From positions 8,184,735-8,248,734 of the forward strand of contig NC_057769.1 in the NCBI RefSeq assembly GCF_010389155.1: 64,000 nt of DNA, given 5' to 3'. Under the pieces are notes generated by a model. That model had not been told where the DNA came from and searched no databases. It was given only the letters and a program-made list of their open reading frames with translations. Below are positions 1-13,200 of the stretch, piece by piece. The translations under genes were made by a program, and so were the position numbers. Every line of letters starts with the position of its first letter. The first letter of the stretch is position 1. The DNA is from Erigeron canadensis (Eukaryota > Streptophyta > Magnoliopsida > Asterales > Asteraceae).

Positions 1-191
1 TTGACCAACTGAAGTCTGGATACAGTAGCAAAATTTGGATTCAGAAAGAGATAATTTCCTTTTTTTTAACTAGCAGTAGATGTTATTGGAAAACATGTTC
101 ATATTTTAAACCAGTTTTAAACTTTCGTGTGCTCTTCCTCTTGACGTGTTGTAAATAAATGGTTATCTTGTATATCAAGTTTGTTTGTTTA

Positions 192-463
192 CGAGAGGGG
201 TACCCACGCAATGTGGCGGCGTTGGCGGCGAGGGTTGGTGGTAGCAGCGGTAACGGTGTGGTTATTAACGTAAAAGTATAAGTGATTCGCTAATGAAAGC
301 CTAATTCAGATGGAGGAGCATTTGTTTCCATAGAAGTGCACTGATGGAGTATGAGATTAAGTATGCGTGAAGATAATATAAAATGTCAAGAGCAAATCCG
401 GTATTTCAAAGACGGAGTAGTTTAATTTAAAAAGGGGGCTTTTGTTTTATAAGGGAGTAGAGA
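192..463 (-). mobile_element. Small non-autonomous Helitron-like element
   Basis: Read on the minus strand, the element starts with TC at 463, just after an A. It ends at 192 with a GC-rich motif related to GTGGGTACCCCTCTCG followed by T. This matches Helitron insertion between A and T. The last four bases are CTCG rather than the usual CTRR, so the 3' end is atypical. The inside is rich in GGTGG/GGCGG runs and has no coding potential. It shares its terminal style with the clearer copy at 1516-1776. Confidence 0.5.
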
Positions 464-1125
464 TATTATTTTTGACCAAAATGACTAAATAGTTTTTATC
501 TGGCAGTATCCAAGGTCTGTTCACGACTAAATGACTAGGGATTTAACTTCAAGTACCACTTGGGACAAATGTGTATTAAAATTGTGTGGTGATGAGTGTG
601 CGTGTGTGAGAGAGTTTTCTGTTAAAACTAAAAATAAAAGCAGAAAAAAGATTGGATTGGGAACAAATTTTATATCGACAGTAACATTTAGTAAATCACT
701 CTAAAAATAGACATCCTGATGCTATGAAGTCTAAAAAATTGGGAACTGATAACACATTGATCAAAAGAGTCGTTAGAGCCTCTATCCCATGGTCACGTTA
801 CATAGTATTTTGTAGAATGCTCTATCATGAGAGTAAGTCATGTTATCATGCCTTGTTCTCTCTTTTCAGTTTTAAGTTTCAACAATATGGTAACAATTAC
901 TTCATTTTTGTGTCAACAGAGAGAAACATAGTAAACACAGATAGAGGTTGCATAACTGATATTCACCTTTTGTTGGTAACCAATTTACATTTCATACAAC
1001 AAGAAATGAGACAAAAATCTATGTATTAACTAAAGCTTTATACTCTCTATACTTTCTTAGCTGAAGTAAACTGAAACACTAAAAGATCTCTCTATTTACA
1101 GAAACTAAAGCTTATCTTGATCCCA
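464..1125. other. Spacer without recognisable gene
   Basis: AT-rich DNA downstream of the GDSL pseudogene. An open frame of about 100 codons starts near 724, but the predicted peptide is cysteine/tyrosine/histidine-rich, resembles no family I know and has no splice context. I treat it as chance. The stretch next to 1126 probably holds the 3' UTR of the GDSL gene. Confidence 0.5.
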
Positions 1126-1337
1126 TCATCCAACCGTTGGCGCTACCATGTCCTTCATGTTCATAGGATAACACATGTTGGTATGCAATCCAGACCACAC
1201 ATTCTCTGCTAAAATCTCATCCACAGCAGCTGTTGGATGGAATTGGTCCCACCATAGATGATTTGAAGCATTCCTACAAGCCATTCCAGCTGATAAGCAC
1301 ATTATCCAACCATTGTATCTTCCTAAACCACAGCATG

Positions 1338-1409
1338 CCGAATTCGTACACTAAATCCTGCAAAAACAAATCGACAAAACCTTACAAACCGAATTCGTAA
1401 CACTAAATG
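1338..1409 (-). repeat. Short duplication of the exon 5 start of the GDSL gene
   Basis: About 19 bases around the 5' part of exon 5 (1338-1356, containing CCGAATTCGTACACTAAAT) recur in the neighbouring intron at 1389-1408 (CCGAATTCGTAACACTAAAT). The intronic copy has one extra base exactly where the exon is one base short. It therefore keeps the reading frame the exon has lost. Confidence 0.6.
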
Positions 1410-1515
1410 ACATAAGCTAATTGCAGCTTGGGCAGCAGTAATATGAGTTCAAATTGGTTGAATATCGTTGGTCCACTCATTAACAGTGCTATTATCTTAA
1501 AATCTTAATGACTAA

Positions 1516-1776
1516 CTAGATGGGTGCCCTCGCGTTGCAGCGGTACCATTTAAAAAACGATAGTTAAGTGTGGTGATGATGGATACGGAAGGCGATGGTC
1601 GGTGTCGGTGATGATGGACACTGTCACACTGGAAACTGATAGTATGAAAGAAAGGGAGACAAAGAAGTGGTGTGAAGTGAACATGTGTTACTTATTTTAG
1701 GGTTAGGGATAATTTAGGAATATTGTAAAAAGTGCTTAAAGTCTTAAACCTTATTCTCTTTATAAGGGTTTATAGA
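1516..1776 (-). mobile_element. Non-autonomous Helitron inside GDSL intron 4
   Basis: On the minus strand the element begins with TC at 1776, preceded by A. It ends at 1516 with CTAG followed by T, the hallmark A-TC...CTAG-T insertion. A GC-rich hairpin-like motif (CCGCTGCAACGCGAGGGC) sits just inside the 3' end. Length is 261 bp with no coding capacity; the middle is rich in GATGATGG-type repeats. It lies wholly within the last intron of the GDSL gene and does not touch its splice sites. Confidence 0.8.
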
Positions 1777-4399
1777 TGTATTAAATAAGATTATGGAAAC
1801 TATTTTGCTGAAACAATGATTACAGTTATCCAAATTAATATTTCTGAGGCCATAAGCATCTGGAAACACTTCAAACTAGTCTCAATCGATTTTCCCAGTT
1901 CCATTTTAGCCAAGTTTTTAAGATTTTACCCCTTTGACCTATTAGAGACAGAATACATTCCATTTTAAAATAAATAACTTGATTTTGCAGAGTCAAATAT
2001 CAAGGTGACTTTTTTATTTCATTTTCATATGATTTTGAAGTTATAGAACCGAATGATCTTACCGAAATGCTCAGCATTCTTCAAGATGTCCATGGATCCC
2101 AAATAAGCATCACAAAAGACTATATTGGCATCATCGAGTTCTTTATTAAGCTCATGAACTGTGTATCTCGTAACAAAATTGAATTCCATTATCATGTCAT
2201 TTATCTTTGTGATACATTCTCCATTGTTGCTGTTGTATTGCCACAAGTAGTAAGGTGCACAACCAATAGGTGCCAGTCCCATCACCACTACTCATCTAAC
2301 CTTCGCATTGTACAAATTCTGCACCATGAATGGAAGATTAAACCAAAACAGGCATATATAAATGTATAATAGAATAGATTCTATTCGGATGGAAAGAATG
2401 TGCTAGGTCAGGCGTCTTGGGTAATGTTTCCAGGGTCAAATGGGCTGGGCACGAGACACTTTTTTGTCCAAAAGTATAAACTTTTTATAAATAATCATCA
2501 AGCAATTTATCATTATAAAACTAAGTCTGGTTAGCTGAATGGTTATGGAGGTTTAGTTATATGACAAGGGGATAACTTTGACCCGTTTCCTCATTAGCCA
2601 TCTTTCTGAAAAAATATTTCATCCATTTAACCCGTTAGAAATAAAACATAGCCATCATAAATGGGTCCAAACTGCTAACTTCTATGACCTGATTATAAAG
2701 TGAGAAGATAGAGGATTCTTCTAACCAGTATCTCCTGTCTCATTGACTTGGCTAAAAACTGATTAAACCTCCATGAAACATACTTTGATTGGACACCCGA
2801 CACATCAGGGAGATAGTAATGTATAAAATCATTTGTCCCGATAGAAATGTAGAACATTGAGTTTGAAATATGATCAGTAGCCGCCTTTTCACCCATTCTT
2901 GTTATGAACTGCTGAAAGGTATCCATAACCTGCTGAATCTGCTGAGAGAAGGAAATATGTTGACCCTGCATAACATATATTACCCATTACATAAGAAACA
3001 GCAGAAACTAACATCTACGATCCATATCGTATCTAAAAGCTTATCTAAACAAACTATTGGGTTTTGAAGCGTACCAACTCTGCACCGCTGGAAAAGATGA
3101 TTCCAGCACCCGCAGAAGCAAAATTCAACCCGTGTATCATATCTTCAACTGCCCCACTTTGACCTAGATAGCTCGGAACTAATGGGAGACCAAGATAAGA
3201 TGCTGATTCAAATTTACATAAAAAAAAACATTTATCAGCCAATGCAAGAAAAACTTATAGCAAAAATTACATTCATTTTAATTCGTTACAAACCCGTATC
3301 AAGAAACAAAGTTAAAAATTTCGGTTCAAGACTACTAATCATGGAATATCAAAGAGACGTGTGAATTACTAAATTAGTATGATTTGATGTATACATTCAT
3401 ATAATAAAGTCTAAAAAGGGATATATATATATATATAAAAAGTAATTCAGTTATGCATTTCATCAAACACGTAATCTGAAACCAACAACTTTACTCAAAA
3501 TCATACCAAGAACATCAAAATTTTATTAAAAAAAACTAGAAATTCAAAAAAACAGTAAAATGGGTTGTTACCAAGATAATCAACGGGAACCCGACCATTC
3601 GAAAACCGGCCAGTGGGTTGATGGGTATCGAAATCACGGCCGTAAGGAAGATGATCAGCACGAGCAAGTGTACCAAGAAAGTTATTAGTTCCACAATCAA
3701 CAGAAGAGTCACCAATCACAAACAATGCCGGAACCGGAGATGGTGGGAGTGTAGGTAATGGGGGAGGTTGCAGTGTCGGAGTGGAGTACGATGATGGCGG
3801 CGGCGGTGGCGACGACGATGGTGGTGGAGAAATAGAAGTGTTTCTTGATGGGTGAGTGTAAAGATCTTGCGAAACGTGGACGGATTCGATTGGTTCGATA
3901 GATGAAAAGAATGTTTGTGTGAAAATTAAGAGTGGAAGTAATCGGAAAAACGATGAATAAGATGATGATGATGATGGCTCCATTCGATTCGGTTAGGTGG
4001 TTGTTGTGGGATAAGATGTGAAATTATATGTATTTAATAACCGGGTTCAACCCGGACATATTAATTAAAACTTTAAAATTATAAAATGTATTAAAAGAAT
4101 TTATTTTATGTTTGTTCTTGAAATATTATAATTTGATATAAATTTAATAATTCAACTAACACAATAATTATATAGTTAATAAATCAACTAAATAAAAAAA
4201 AGACATTTTATTTGTAATATTATATAAGAGAATTTTTTTTTTTAAATAAATGATTAATATTTTAATTAAACATGTAAAGGGTTATTTTTATTTTATTTAT
4301 ATATGACATCATAATTAAATAAAAGATTTTTTAGGTGAAATATGGATTTGTCACATCTAACACTTTCTAAAAATACTTATAAGAAACAATCTTGCTTTA

Positions 4400-5300
4400 T
4401 TATATATAAAGATAAAGATATTATATGTAGAGAGAATATCATATATCCCCTTGCTAAACAATATAAATATCAAATAACCCCAAGTCCACTTTAAAATATC
4501 ATATATATCCATCTCATTATTAAAAATATCATATATCCCCAAAATCATATTTTAATTATCATTAAATCACAAGAATCAATAATCATTATCCGTAAATCAT
4601 TTAATGACCACAATACCCTATTATTTGCGGCAAACAAGAAGATCGATGTTAAGGTTTAAAATGTTGAAATGTTTTTAACTAACAATGTTGAATGTACCGT
4701 ATTATTAGATTATGCGTATATGGCTTTTTAGGTGCAGCCATAAAGGGGTTTTCATGATAAGGCTAATAAGAAGCAACCTACATGTTATGAATGTTTTGAT
4801 ATATTTTATTGTAGAATTGTCATTTGTATATATGGTTGTTTCTTTCCTTTTTTTTCGAACTTGCAGATTAGTTAGGTAGTTTTGAGATGTCTGCATTATT
4901 GTGTTTACACTTACGCTAGTGCTCATGAATTGTTTCAATAACACAATGTAATCCTAGACAAAAGGATCAAAGATGGATGATAATATTTATAATTTGTGGT
5001 GTTGTCCTCGTTTAAAACAAAAAAGAGAGAAAAGTTGTTTTTTTTCTATAGTATTATTATGTAAACAAATAAATGGCATGTCGTTTGTTATATAGTTAGT
5101 CTACTTAAAAGAAAGTCAAAAGGGTACAAGAGTCATTATGAAATTAAAAAATATTGGTTAAATGATTTTTGTGATTAAAATAATCAATTGAGGATATATG
5201 ATATTTTTAAGTTTAGAATGGAGAAATTTGATATTTTAAAGTTGATTTGGGTATATATGATATATAGATGGGTTAAGAAGGGAATATATGAAATTCACCA
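4400..5300. mobile_element. Fold-back element with about 200-bp inverted arms (family unknown)
   Basis: The segment around 4400-4625 aligns with the reverse complement of about 5118-5300. Shared blocks include GGATATATGATATTTTTAA and TGATATTTTAAAGT. Within each arm the motif GATATATGATATTTT recurs as subterminal repeats. About 490 bp of AT-rich sequence lies between the arms. I could not fix the outer ends or a target duplication, so the transposon family is open; the repeated subterminal motif is compatible with Mutator-type fold-back elements. Confidence 0.5.
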
Positions 5301-7517
5301 TATATGTATAGTAATGTTGTTAGTTGAATGTTTCACCTACTATCACTATCTTGAAATGGACAAAGTAGTTGAGGTGGTGAGAGTTGGTGTGACACTTTGA
5401 ATTAGTCCTTTTATTTTTTATGCTATACTTTTTTTAAAGGTAACTTTTATAATATATACCTTGACCAAATTTGCTGCGGTATGGTGGTATAAGGTACATA
5501 TACTGTGCAACCAATAATTTAAGCGGGACAATTTGGTTCTTTTCCAAAAACCAATTGTAAAGGAGAATATGTATGTGCAAGATCATACGATGTATAAAAA
5601 TGTATCCTTATCGAAAATATTTTTACTATGCACCATTATATGTTTCGATTGGATTTATATATAACCCAGAGGTATTTTAGTTATTTATGAACAATTTTTA
5701 TGTCATGTTTATATGAAATAATTTGAAGATATTCGATGTATCTCAAAGATATTGTTTTTAAATAATAACCATTTTTTTAATATCTTTAAAACTTGATAAA
5801 TTTCGTCAAATTTATTGGAAAACACATCATTTATCAATATGAGCTATTTCAGAGCCAAAGACCATGATGTGATGGAGACAAATCCCTCCTTTTTTATTGG
5901 CAATAAGTCGGTGGGCAATTACATTCATTTTCAGTCAAGCAACATAATGTATGTAACATATTCTTAATATCATTAATGTTGTAATATATAAAAAAAACGC
6001 AATAATCATGTGAAACAGCAAAACTACATGCATCAAGTATCCATACATTATCCAATGATTACATTATATCAACACCCATTTTAAGATTCATGTGGCTACA
6101 AACAGAAATCAAGTATTCATTGATATCTGCATCTACATATAAAAAAATCCACCATACCCATAACATTTTTTTACTTATCATTTACATAGGATGATTGTGT
6201 TCATAAATACACCTCTAAATTTAGACAATAATTATTATTATTATTCTCAAAACTAATTCTATATTTAGAAAAGAAATCTCAAATCATAACATAATTGCAT
6301 CTATACATTGAGATTGATATATATTCATGTTTTCCCGTAACTTTAATAATTACCATGATCTATTTCTAGGTAATTATCTACCTCTTTACTTACTTTTTCT
6401 TTTTCATGTCTTTAATGCATCACCTCAGTACAGTTAAATCCGATTGATTAGAGTGTTTAAGCATATCCAAGAAATAAAATAAATAAAAATGAAGACAAGA
6501 CAAGTTCTTTAAGAAGCAAGACATGGCAGGGGCGGGAGGATACACACCTTCAATGTATTTTATAATGATATAATTTTCGCCAAGTATAATAAAACACAAA
6601 CAATAATATTAATGGTCAAAGTTGCGACAGAAAGACTTTGACAGTCAAATTTGGACATTTAAATTGGGACGGAGGGAGTAATGGTTATGGGTTCGAGACT
6701 TGGTTCATATTTTTTTAATTAATAAAAATATAATAAATACAACATGTATACGTGGCAGCTTACGTGTCAATTTCTTAACAACAAACAACGTGTAAACGCC
6801 ACGTAAGAAAAAGATGATGTGGCGAACATAGAGATATGTCACATCACCGATTTAAGATAGAGAATTATATATATATATATATTCTGAAAAGGTAAAACTG
6901 ATATAAGATTGTCAACCGACAAAATATATATATATATTTTTTGTTCATATTAAAAATAATAAATTCATATCTCATCATAGATTTTATTTTATTTTATTTT
7001 TTATATGCGTGATAATAAAACTTTATACATGTGTACCAATTAAAACATATGTATCAATTAAAAACTTTATAGTTAATGTTATTATACACTTAGAATAAGA
7101 CCACTTATATATGTACCATTTAAAAAATTTATAGTTATTAAAAGTATTATACATGTGTACCTGTATTTAACCAATTTAAGAAAAAGTGTATTCTATAAAT
7201 TTTGCTAGTCATTTTAAACAAATAAATAATTAAGTAAAAAAGAAAGTAAAAAAAAGTTTGTTAATACTAAAAAGAAAAATGTTGACCATGATTTTCTCAA
7301 CCGATGTGCCATTACGGATGTGGTGTGTTTTTTTTGTTTTTTTTTTATTTTGACTGTTTTGCCCATTTTTAAATTTCTTATTTATTTGTAATTAAATTTG
7401 TATTCATTATAATTACAAAAATACCATAATCATTAATAACGATGGATTAATCTAATCTAATAGTCATAATTAATTCTCGCAGTTCTCGATAAAAATTGAG
7501 TTCTCATAATAACTCAA

Positions 7518-7518
<1 letters not shown>
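5301..7518. other. AT-rich spacer with a truncated Stowaway end
   Basis: No gene seen. At about 6595-6678 the sequence ends in GGGACGGAGGGAG followed by TA, the 3' end of a Stowaway MITE, preceded by the AGTTGCGAC...AAGACTTTGAC block also found in the complete copy at 53017-53271. The 5' half is missing. The rest is AT-rich with short TA and TTA runs. Confidence 0.5.
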
Positions 7519-7577
<59 letters not shown>

Positions 7578-7578
7578 T
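7519..7578. repeat. Compound microsatellite (TC)n-(TA)n-(CA)n
   Basis: Three perfect dinucleotide runs follow one another without a break: TC from about 7519, TA from about 7539, and CA from about 7562 to 7578. The CA run directly abuts the Helitron 3' terminus at 7577. Confidence 0.9.
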
Positions 7579-7680
7579 AGAGTGAAGGCCCGTGCGTTGC
7601 ACGGCCGGACTTCACGGGTTGGTTTGTACGAACGTAGATAAAGTGAAGACCTGTGCGATGCACGGCTTAAATTGTTTTCT
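7577..7680 (-). mobile_element. Helitron 3' terminus (element extends to the right)
   Basis: On the minus strand the sequence runs through CCGTGCAACGCACGGGCC, a perfect GC-rich hairpin, to CTAG at 7577, followed by T. This is a typical Helitron 3' end. A degraded second copy of the hairpin motif lies at about 7640-7665. The matching TC 5' end is not certain. One candidate is near 10957, just beyond the solo LTR, which would mean the LTR inserted close to the 5' end of this Helitron. Confidence 0.6.
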
Positions 7681-8201
7681 TTGTCAAATGTTATATGTAT
7701 GGATTAGAAAAACTTAAGCTCAAGTTTTTGCCTTTTTTTAAAAAATGAAATTCACTTTTTATCAACATCATTCAAACTATACAATTCACTTCTTTTGGTC
7801 AATCAATGGACGTGCCCATTGATGACAACAATATACAAACTATATAAATCATACTTAACAAAAAAAAACTACACACTAAATCACTTCAAGTCATATACCC
7901 CATCAGTTCATGTATTCACCACTTATATTATTCTAATACTAAAAATCACAGATGGGGCAATCATGCATTTATGATCCAAATCAGTCATCATCATTATCTT
8001 GAAAACTTGAATTATGTTTCACTCCACTATCTTTCAACTGTTAATCTGTCAAATACTTCATGCCCAACTGCATAATTGCACTTTCATCTAAACCTTTGCA
8101 TATGAGCATCCATATTAAGCTCTCAATTACTTCTCTCAAGCTGTTCACTTGTATAGACACTTTAATAAACATTTGCATATATCAAAAATGTATGTATAGT
8201 A

Positions 8202-10087
8202 TGTCACACCCCACCTTAGACGGAATCGTAGGATATGACGAAAAGATATAGCAATAGCACATGGAATTTGTAATAGAGTTATACTAAATGAAATCCAAAC
8301 AAATGTAATTCCCACAAGCGGGATAAGTCTAGGCAACACGCCTCAAATAGCAAAAGATGTAACAAATAGCAAATATAGTTCAATGATTAAATGCAACTAG
8401 GAGTCCATGAAGGATCTCTTTATTAGTCTTTCTAAAGTCCTTATGCTCAATCTCCTTAAGCATTGTTATTACCTGAAAATGAATGCTCGAAAATGTCAAC
8501 ATAATGTTGGTGAGTTCGTAGGTTTATAGGAATACAAATGAATTTGCTGTGCATAAAAAAATGAGGTTTGGACAATACTGTAAATATAAACATGTAGTAG
8601 CATGTATGCATACCAAATACCGATCAATGCCATCATAGTTTTCCAACAACACAAACTCATCACTGCTTGCCAACAACACAATCACATCACTACTTGCCAA
8701 CATCTCAATCACACGCTGTAATACCAACAACTACCAGCTGGAGTATATAGTTGGTCGATAGATTTCAAATAGTCTTCAATAGATATCAACAGACATCTAT
8801 TGCATCATAGAATCAACACAAACAAACTAGCATACACATTTCATAATTACACGTATTTGTCCAAGAAAACAAACAAGTTTTGGCACAACTAGTAAAGAAA
8901 TGAAAAGTGTTTTGAGCATCATTTTTCCCCAAATAAATAAAATAAAAAGGGGCCACGAAACTCACCTCAATCAGCAAGCAGTTGTGCAAAGTCCAAAAGA
9001 TCACTAGAATCAACACAACATATACATGTAAAAGTTACAATTATGGACATGGTCAATAACCGTCCATTGTAACCCACATTTGATGATTTACATATATGGC
9101 TACTTTCAAATTATTCACAACTGATTTGTCATGTATTATTAAGTTACAAGTCACATAACTTAATATAGTGTATTTGTTTTAATGATATACCATTGGTTTC
9201 TACAAGTTCATATTCATTGAAATTTTTGGTAACTTTATCTATTTTTTATTAGGACGAAACGAACAATTCAAGATTTCAAATCTTAACCAATGTAACCTTA
9301 GAGTGTTATACACTTACATGAATTTTTACTTAATTTATTTCGCACGTTAACTATTTTTAAAAATTCCATAATCACATACTAGTCAGAAAATTCACTGTTT
9401 GTGCGCAGAAAAGTTTTATAAAAGTTAAGGGCCTTCGAAGCTTCAAAAAAATTCAAATTTTTACTGTACACTCTTAACATCTTAAAAATATTTCTGGAAA
9501 AAAAAATCTTCCAGTTCATAAAATCGACCAAGATATGACTATTTGAAGTCGACCTAAATCTGTTCGGAAAACTCAGCTTTGCGCAGTTTTGTTATAAAAT
9601 TCGTTTGACAACCTTAAACTTCATATTTTTACACGAAACCAATTCCACCAGAAAGTAGACTTCCTGAATTTAATTTTAGACACCAAAAACGTGACTTAAC
9701 CATCTTCCATGACCAAGATACGACCTTTCAAAGTTAACAAACCGAATCTGTCCAGATTCTGAAATAACTCAAACTTACTGTTTTAAAGACTACTACAACT
9801 AATATACATATATAAACTTTCAAAGCTTTTCAACACCTATTTACATATGTTATTATGATTTCCATGCCTTCATAATTGGATTTCTTTAATTACATTAATT
9901 ATTATGCTACAATAAATACGTAAAGTTTTAACATTAATATGATTTATACTTCAAGCTTTTGATTTAACCCTAAAAAAAACCCTTTCATTCATTATTATAA
10001 ATTTTGCCATAATATATATATATTCATCAACATAGGTTACTTATAAATAAAGATTAATAAAAAAAAAAAATATGCTTATATACATAC

Positions 10088-10130
<43 letters not shown>

Positions 10131-10950
10131 CATATATATGAAAAGAGAAGACAAGTGATTTACCCCAAGATTGATGATCAATCCTTAAATACCTTGACAA
10201 AATAAAATATTCTTCTATAAGAATTTTAACTATAACATTTATATGATAAAAACCTATTAAACCGTAACAAAAAATTATTTAAACTCACCAAAGAATTGCT
10301 CAAAGTGATGATTAGAATTTGATTTTGAGGTGATGTGCTTAGCTTGATCGAATGCTTCAGAATAATGAAATTTGTTACATGTTATTAAATTTGGTTTTGG
10401 CCGTGATTTCAAAGAGTACAAAAGGGTTTTTATATTTTGATGCTAACTTATGTAGATTTATCTACAATTAGGATTTGATGGATTTTTTTTTCTTTGTCAA
10501 CATAAATTAATCTTTGTATGGGATATCAATTCCCATTCTCGGTCGACTAAAGCTAGGAGGACAACTCCATGTCAAACTCAAATTCTAGTTTTTTTTTGTT
10601 AGATATATTTTGTTATATAATTTTGATATTTAAATATTTGTTTCAGTAGGTAATTTGGCTATTTCATTCATTTACTTAATTATCGTGATAGAATTTATCG
10701 ATATCTAAAAATGAATATGATATATAACTATATGTCTAGATATCAACAAAATAATTATAACTGTCTAACTTTAGGAAGATAGAGTGACTAAATCCTAAAG
10801 TGTTGGAATTTAAGTAATAGGAATCATAAATTGGCTTGATCACAACATCTCTATACTTGTTATACTATGTAGGCACATTGACTAGTTAAGAAATTAAAAA
10901 TTCAAGTTAAAGACTATAATAAATTACTGATTTTGGTGACGGATGTCACA
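8202..10950 (+). mobile_element. Solo LTR of a long-LTR retrotransposon, copy 1
   Basis: The segment starts TGTCACACCCCACC and ends GGTGACGGATGTCACA, so it has TG...CA borders. It is flanked on both sides by the perfect 5-bp duplication TAGTA (8197-8201 and 10951-10955). Length is 2749 bp. No gag-pol coding, primer binding site or polypurine tract adjoins it, so it is a solo LTR left after recombination between two LTRs. The length and TGTCACACCCC start would fit a Ty3/gypsy chromovirus of the Del/Tekay type, but that assignment is from memory. An internal TA microsatellite lies at about 10091-10140. The reverse-oriented sister is at 12824-15494. Confidence 0.85.
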
Positions 10951-12823
10951 TAGTAGGAGATATACAATTATACACAATGTAAGTTGATTGTCTTAATTTT
11001 ACTATACCAGTTGACAGCAGATCCATAAAATTAAGATAGTAGGGGCAAAAAGATTATACGTTAAAAACAACGAAACTGCCTCATGGTCAAATAGCCTTAT
11101 CGGAACATCATTACATCCACATACAGAGACCCAAAGCTTCTGCACCAAAACAACTTGTTAACAGTGACCAAAAATAACCGTTTTAGAATGCAAAAGCTCA
11201 CCTAAATGGCCTCAAATCAGTAGCTCCGGGATTATTAAACAGCAACACTAAAACCTCAACTAAATGGCCTCAAATCAGTAGCCCTAAATCTACAACAAAC
11301 CAACTTTTAATAATAGTAAAATAAGTTGTTAAACTTAAATCAGCACAAAAAGAGTACTAAAAACAAAAGCACGAACTTGTAAAAACAGCAACACTGAAAG
11401 CCTAAAACATCATTAGAAATTACATTAAAAACAACACTAAAATAACACTAAAATCGACATACAAATAGCTAAACAAACAGCAATACAACACTAAAAACAA
11501 CCTAGGGTTTTTTTTGAGTTGGGTTAGGTTTTTTTATACTTTGGGCTAGGGTGATATAACATAATTTATCAAATATAGTGTTGTTGGGCTTGGATTTACT
11601 GGGTTCATCATCACACCACCCTCCCCTTCCCCACTTAACTGATCATCCTGTGCCAGTATAATCTATTGCTTCTGCCCCAAGATAAACCACGTAACAATTT
11701 AACATTAGAAAATCCAATATTCGTATCATTTAACGATACTGGAGGTTAATTAACATTCATCGCCATCCATTCATTCAATAACTCACAATTATGCAAAAGT
11801 TGAATTTTGTGGTTTCTGGTGTTGGACATAAATGCAATAAAACTAATATATATGACATATCTCTATTTGAAAAACGAAAACAATTTAATTCTATTTGGTT
11901 CAAAAAAGTTGAAACCAAGAATACGTGGGTTTAGTGAAAACGGATGAAATTAGTATTTGGAGTCCAGGCTTAACTGTTCAAAGTGACACCAACAATGTCT
12001 TTGGAACATGATGTTTGCACAATCTTGACAAACAAAAATTTAAAATTACATACCATCCGACTCCAACCATGGTGCAAAGTGTGGGTTTGTGAGGATACTT
12101 ACAATTGCACATGTCTATCTAAAACCAATAAAACACTGTTAATTAAAAATATATCATTAACTTTTAACTCTCGTGAAAATTGTGTAAGGAGGGGGACTTA
12201 CAATAGGATTAAGAGCATCATCTGTATTAAAAATGACCCATGGGATGCTTGTCCGCAATCCTACCACCATGTTAGCAGCCAAAGTCATGTATTGCCGTAT
12301 GATTCAATCATCTGTATAACACAAGATTGATAAAATGAACGAATAAATACAACATAATCCATAATTGATGTTATTAATCAGAATATAAATGGCCAAATCG
12401 TTAGAATTCACTCGGAAATTGAATAAAGGTATCAAGAAACCAAAATAATAGTTGTTTCATTTCAAATGGTAAAAAAATACCCATTTCCAGTTGTTACCCA
12501 ACCCGCCCAACATGTCCATTTGTCGCTCTTGCTAAATTAAGTTGATTAAGTAGCTTTCGAAGAGATCCTATGACTATCATGGAAAAGGAATGTATTTATT
12601 AAGAAAGGTTATAAACCACGAACAAAGCTTATATAATTTTATCAAAGATCTACGTCTTCTTTGCCTCAAAAGACCTCCAATGAACTAATGTTTTGTACAC
12701 GATACATGCAGAAACAGACCTGTTGTGGTCTAAATGTTTATCTTCCAGCAGACACCTGATCAAAACACGACCTTACTATACCCTTTGAAACGTCACTTAT
12801 TATACTAGAAAACCATACAGAAG
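10951..12823. other. Spacer between the two solo LTRs
   Basis: About 1.9 kb with no recognised gene. The block CTAAATGGCCTCAAATCAGTAG occurs twice near 11200-11280 as a small direct repeat. A 115-codon open frame at 11983-12330 has no family resemblance and no splice support. Confidence 0.5.
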
Positions 12824-13154
12824 TGTGACATCCGTCACCAAAACTGGTAATTTATTATAGTCGCTAACTTACATTCCAAATTTCGTGACTAGTCAATATG
12901 CCTATATAGTATAATAAGCATAGAAATGTGGTGATCATTTCCAATATGAGATTTTTATTATTTGTATTCCAATAGTTTAGGATCTAGACATTTAATCGTC
13001 CTAAACGTAGATGACTATAATTATTCCCCTATTTCTAGACGCGTAGTTGTTAGTCATATCCATTTCTAGACATTGATAAATTATTATACGATGTTTAGTG
13101 GTGAATAAAAATCAATAATTATCAAAGTAATTTATAATCAATACAAGTAGTAGG

Positions 13155-13200
<46 letters not shown>

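Larger units (their letters stand above)
1126..3983 (-). pseudogene. GDSL esterase/lipase, five exons, broken (stop plus frameshift)
   Basis: Family role: secreted SGNH hydrolases that cleave ester bonds of lipids, cutin-like polymers or acetylated compounds. Exons on the minus strand are 3983-3572, 3202-3075, 2965-2726, 2318-2063 and 1357-1126, all with GT-AG borders. The protein starts with a hydrophobic signal-like segment (about residues 12-27), then a proline/serine-rich spacer (about 50-85). The GDSx nucleophile block follows with Ser near 93 (VIGDSSVD), then GTND in exon 3 and the catalytic DQFH in exon 5. The closest family member I recall is Arabidopsis At1g71691, which has the same exon plan but a shorter proline region. 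Two lesions break it. Codon 269 in exon 4 is TGA (2292-2294) where relatives have Arg, as expected from CGA to TGA. Exon 5 also lacks one base near 1345-1350: the five exons total 1268 nt, one short of a multiple of three. The remainder is well conserved, so the inactivation looks recent. Confidence 0.85.

Noticed and set aside
724..1029. 101-codon open frame
   Set aside because: No family resemblance and no splice or promoter context; long open frames occur by chance in this amount of sequence.
11983..12330. 115-codon open frame between the solo LTRs
   Set aside because: The predicted peptide matches nothing I recognise and has no flanking exons; probably chance.
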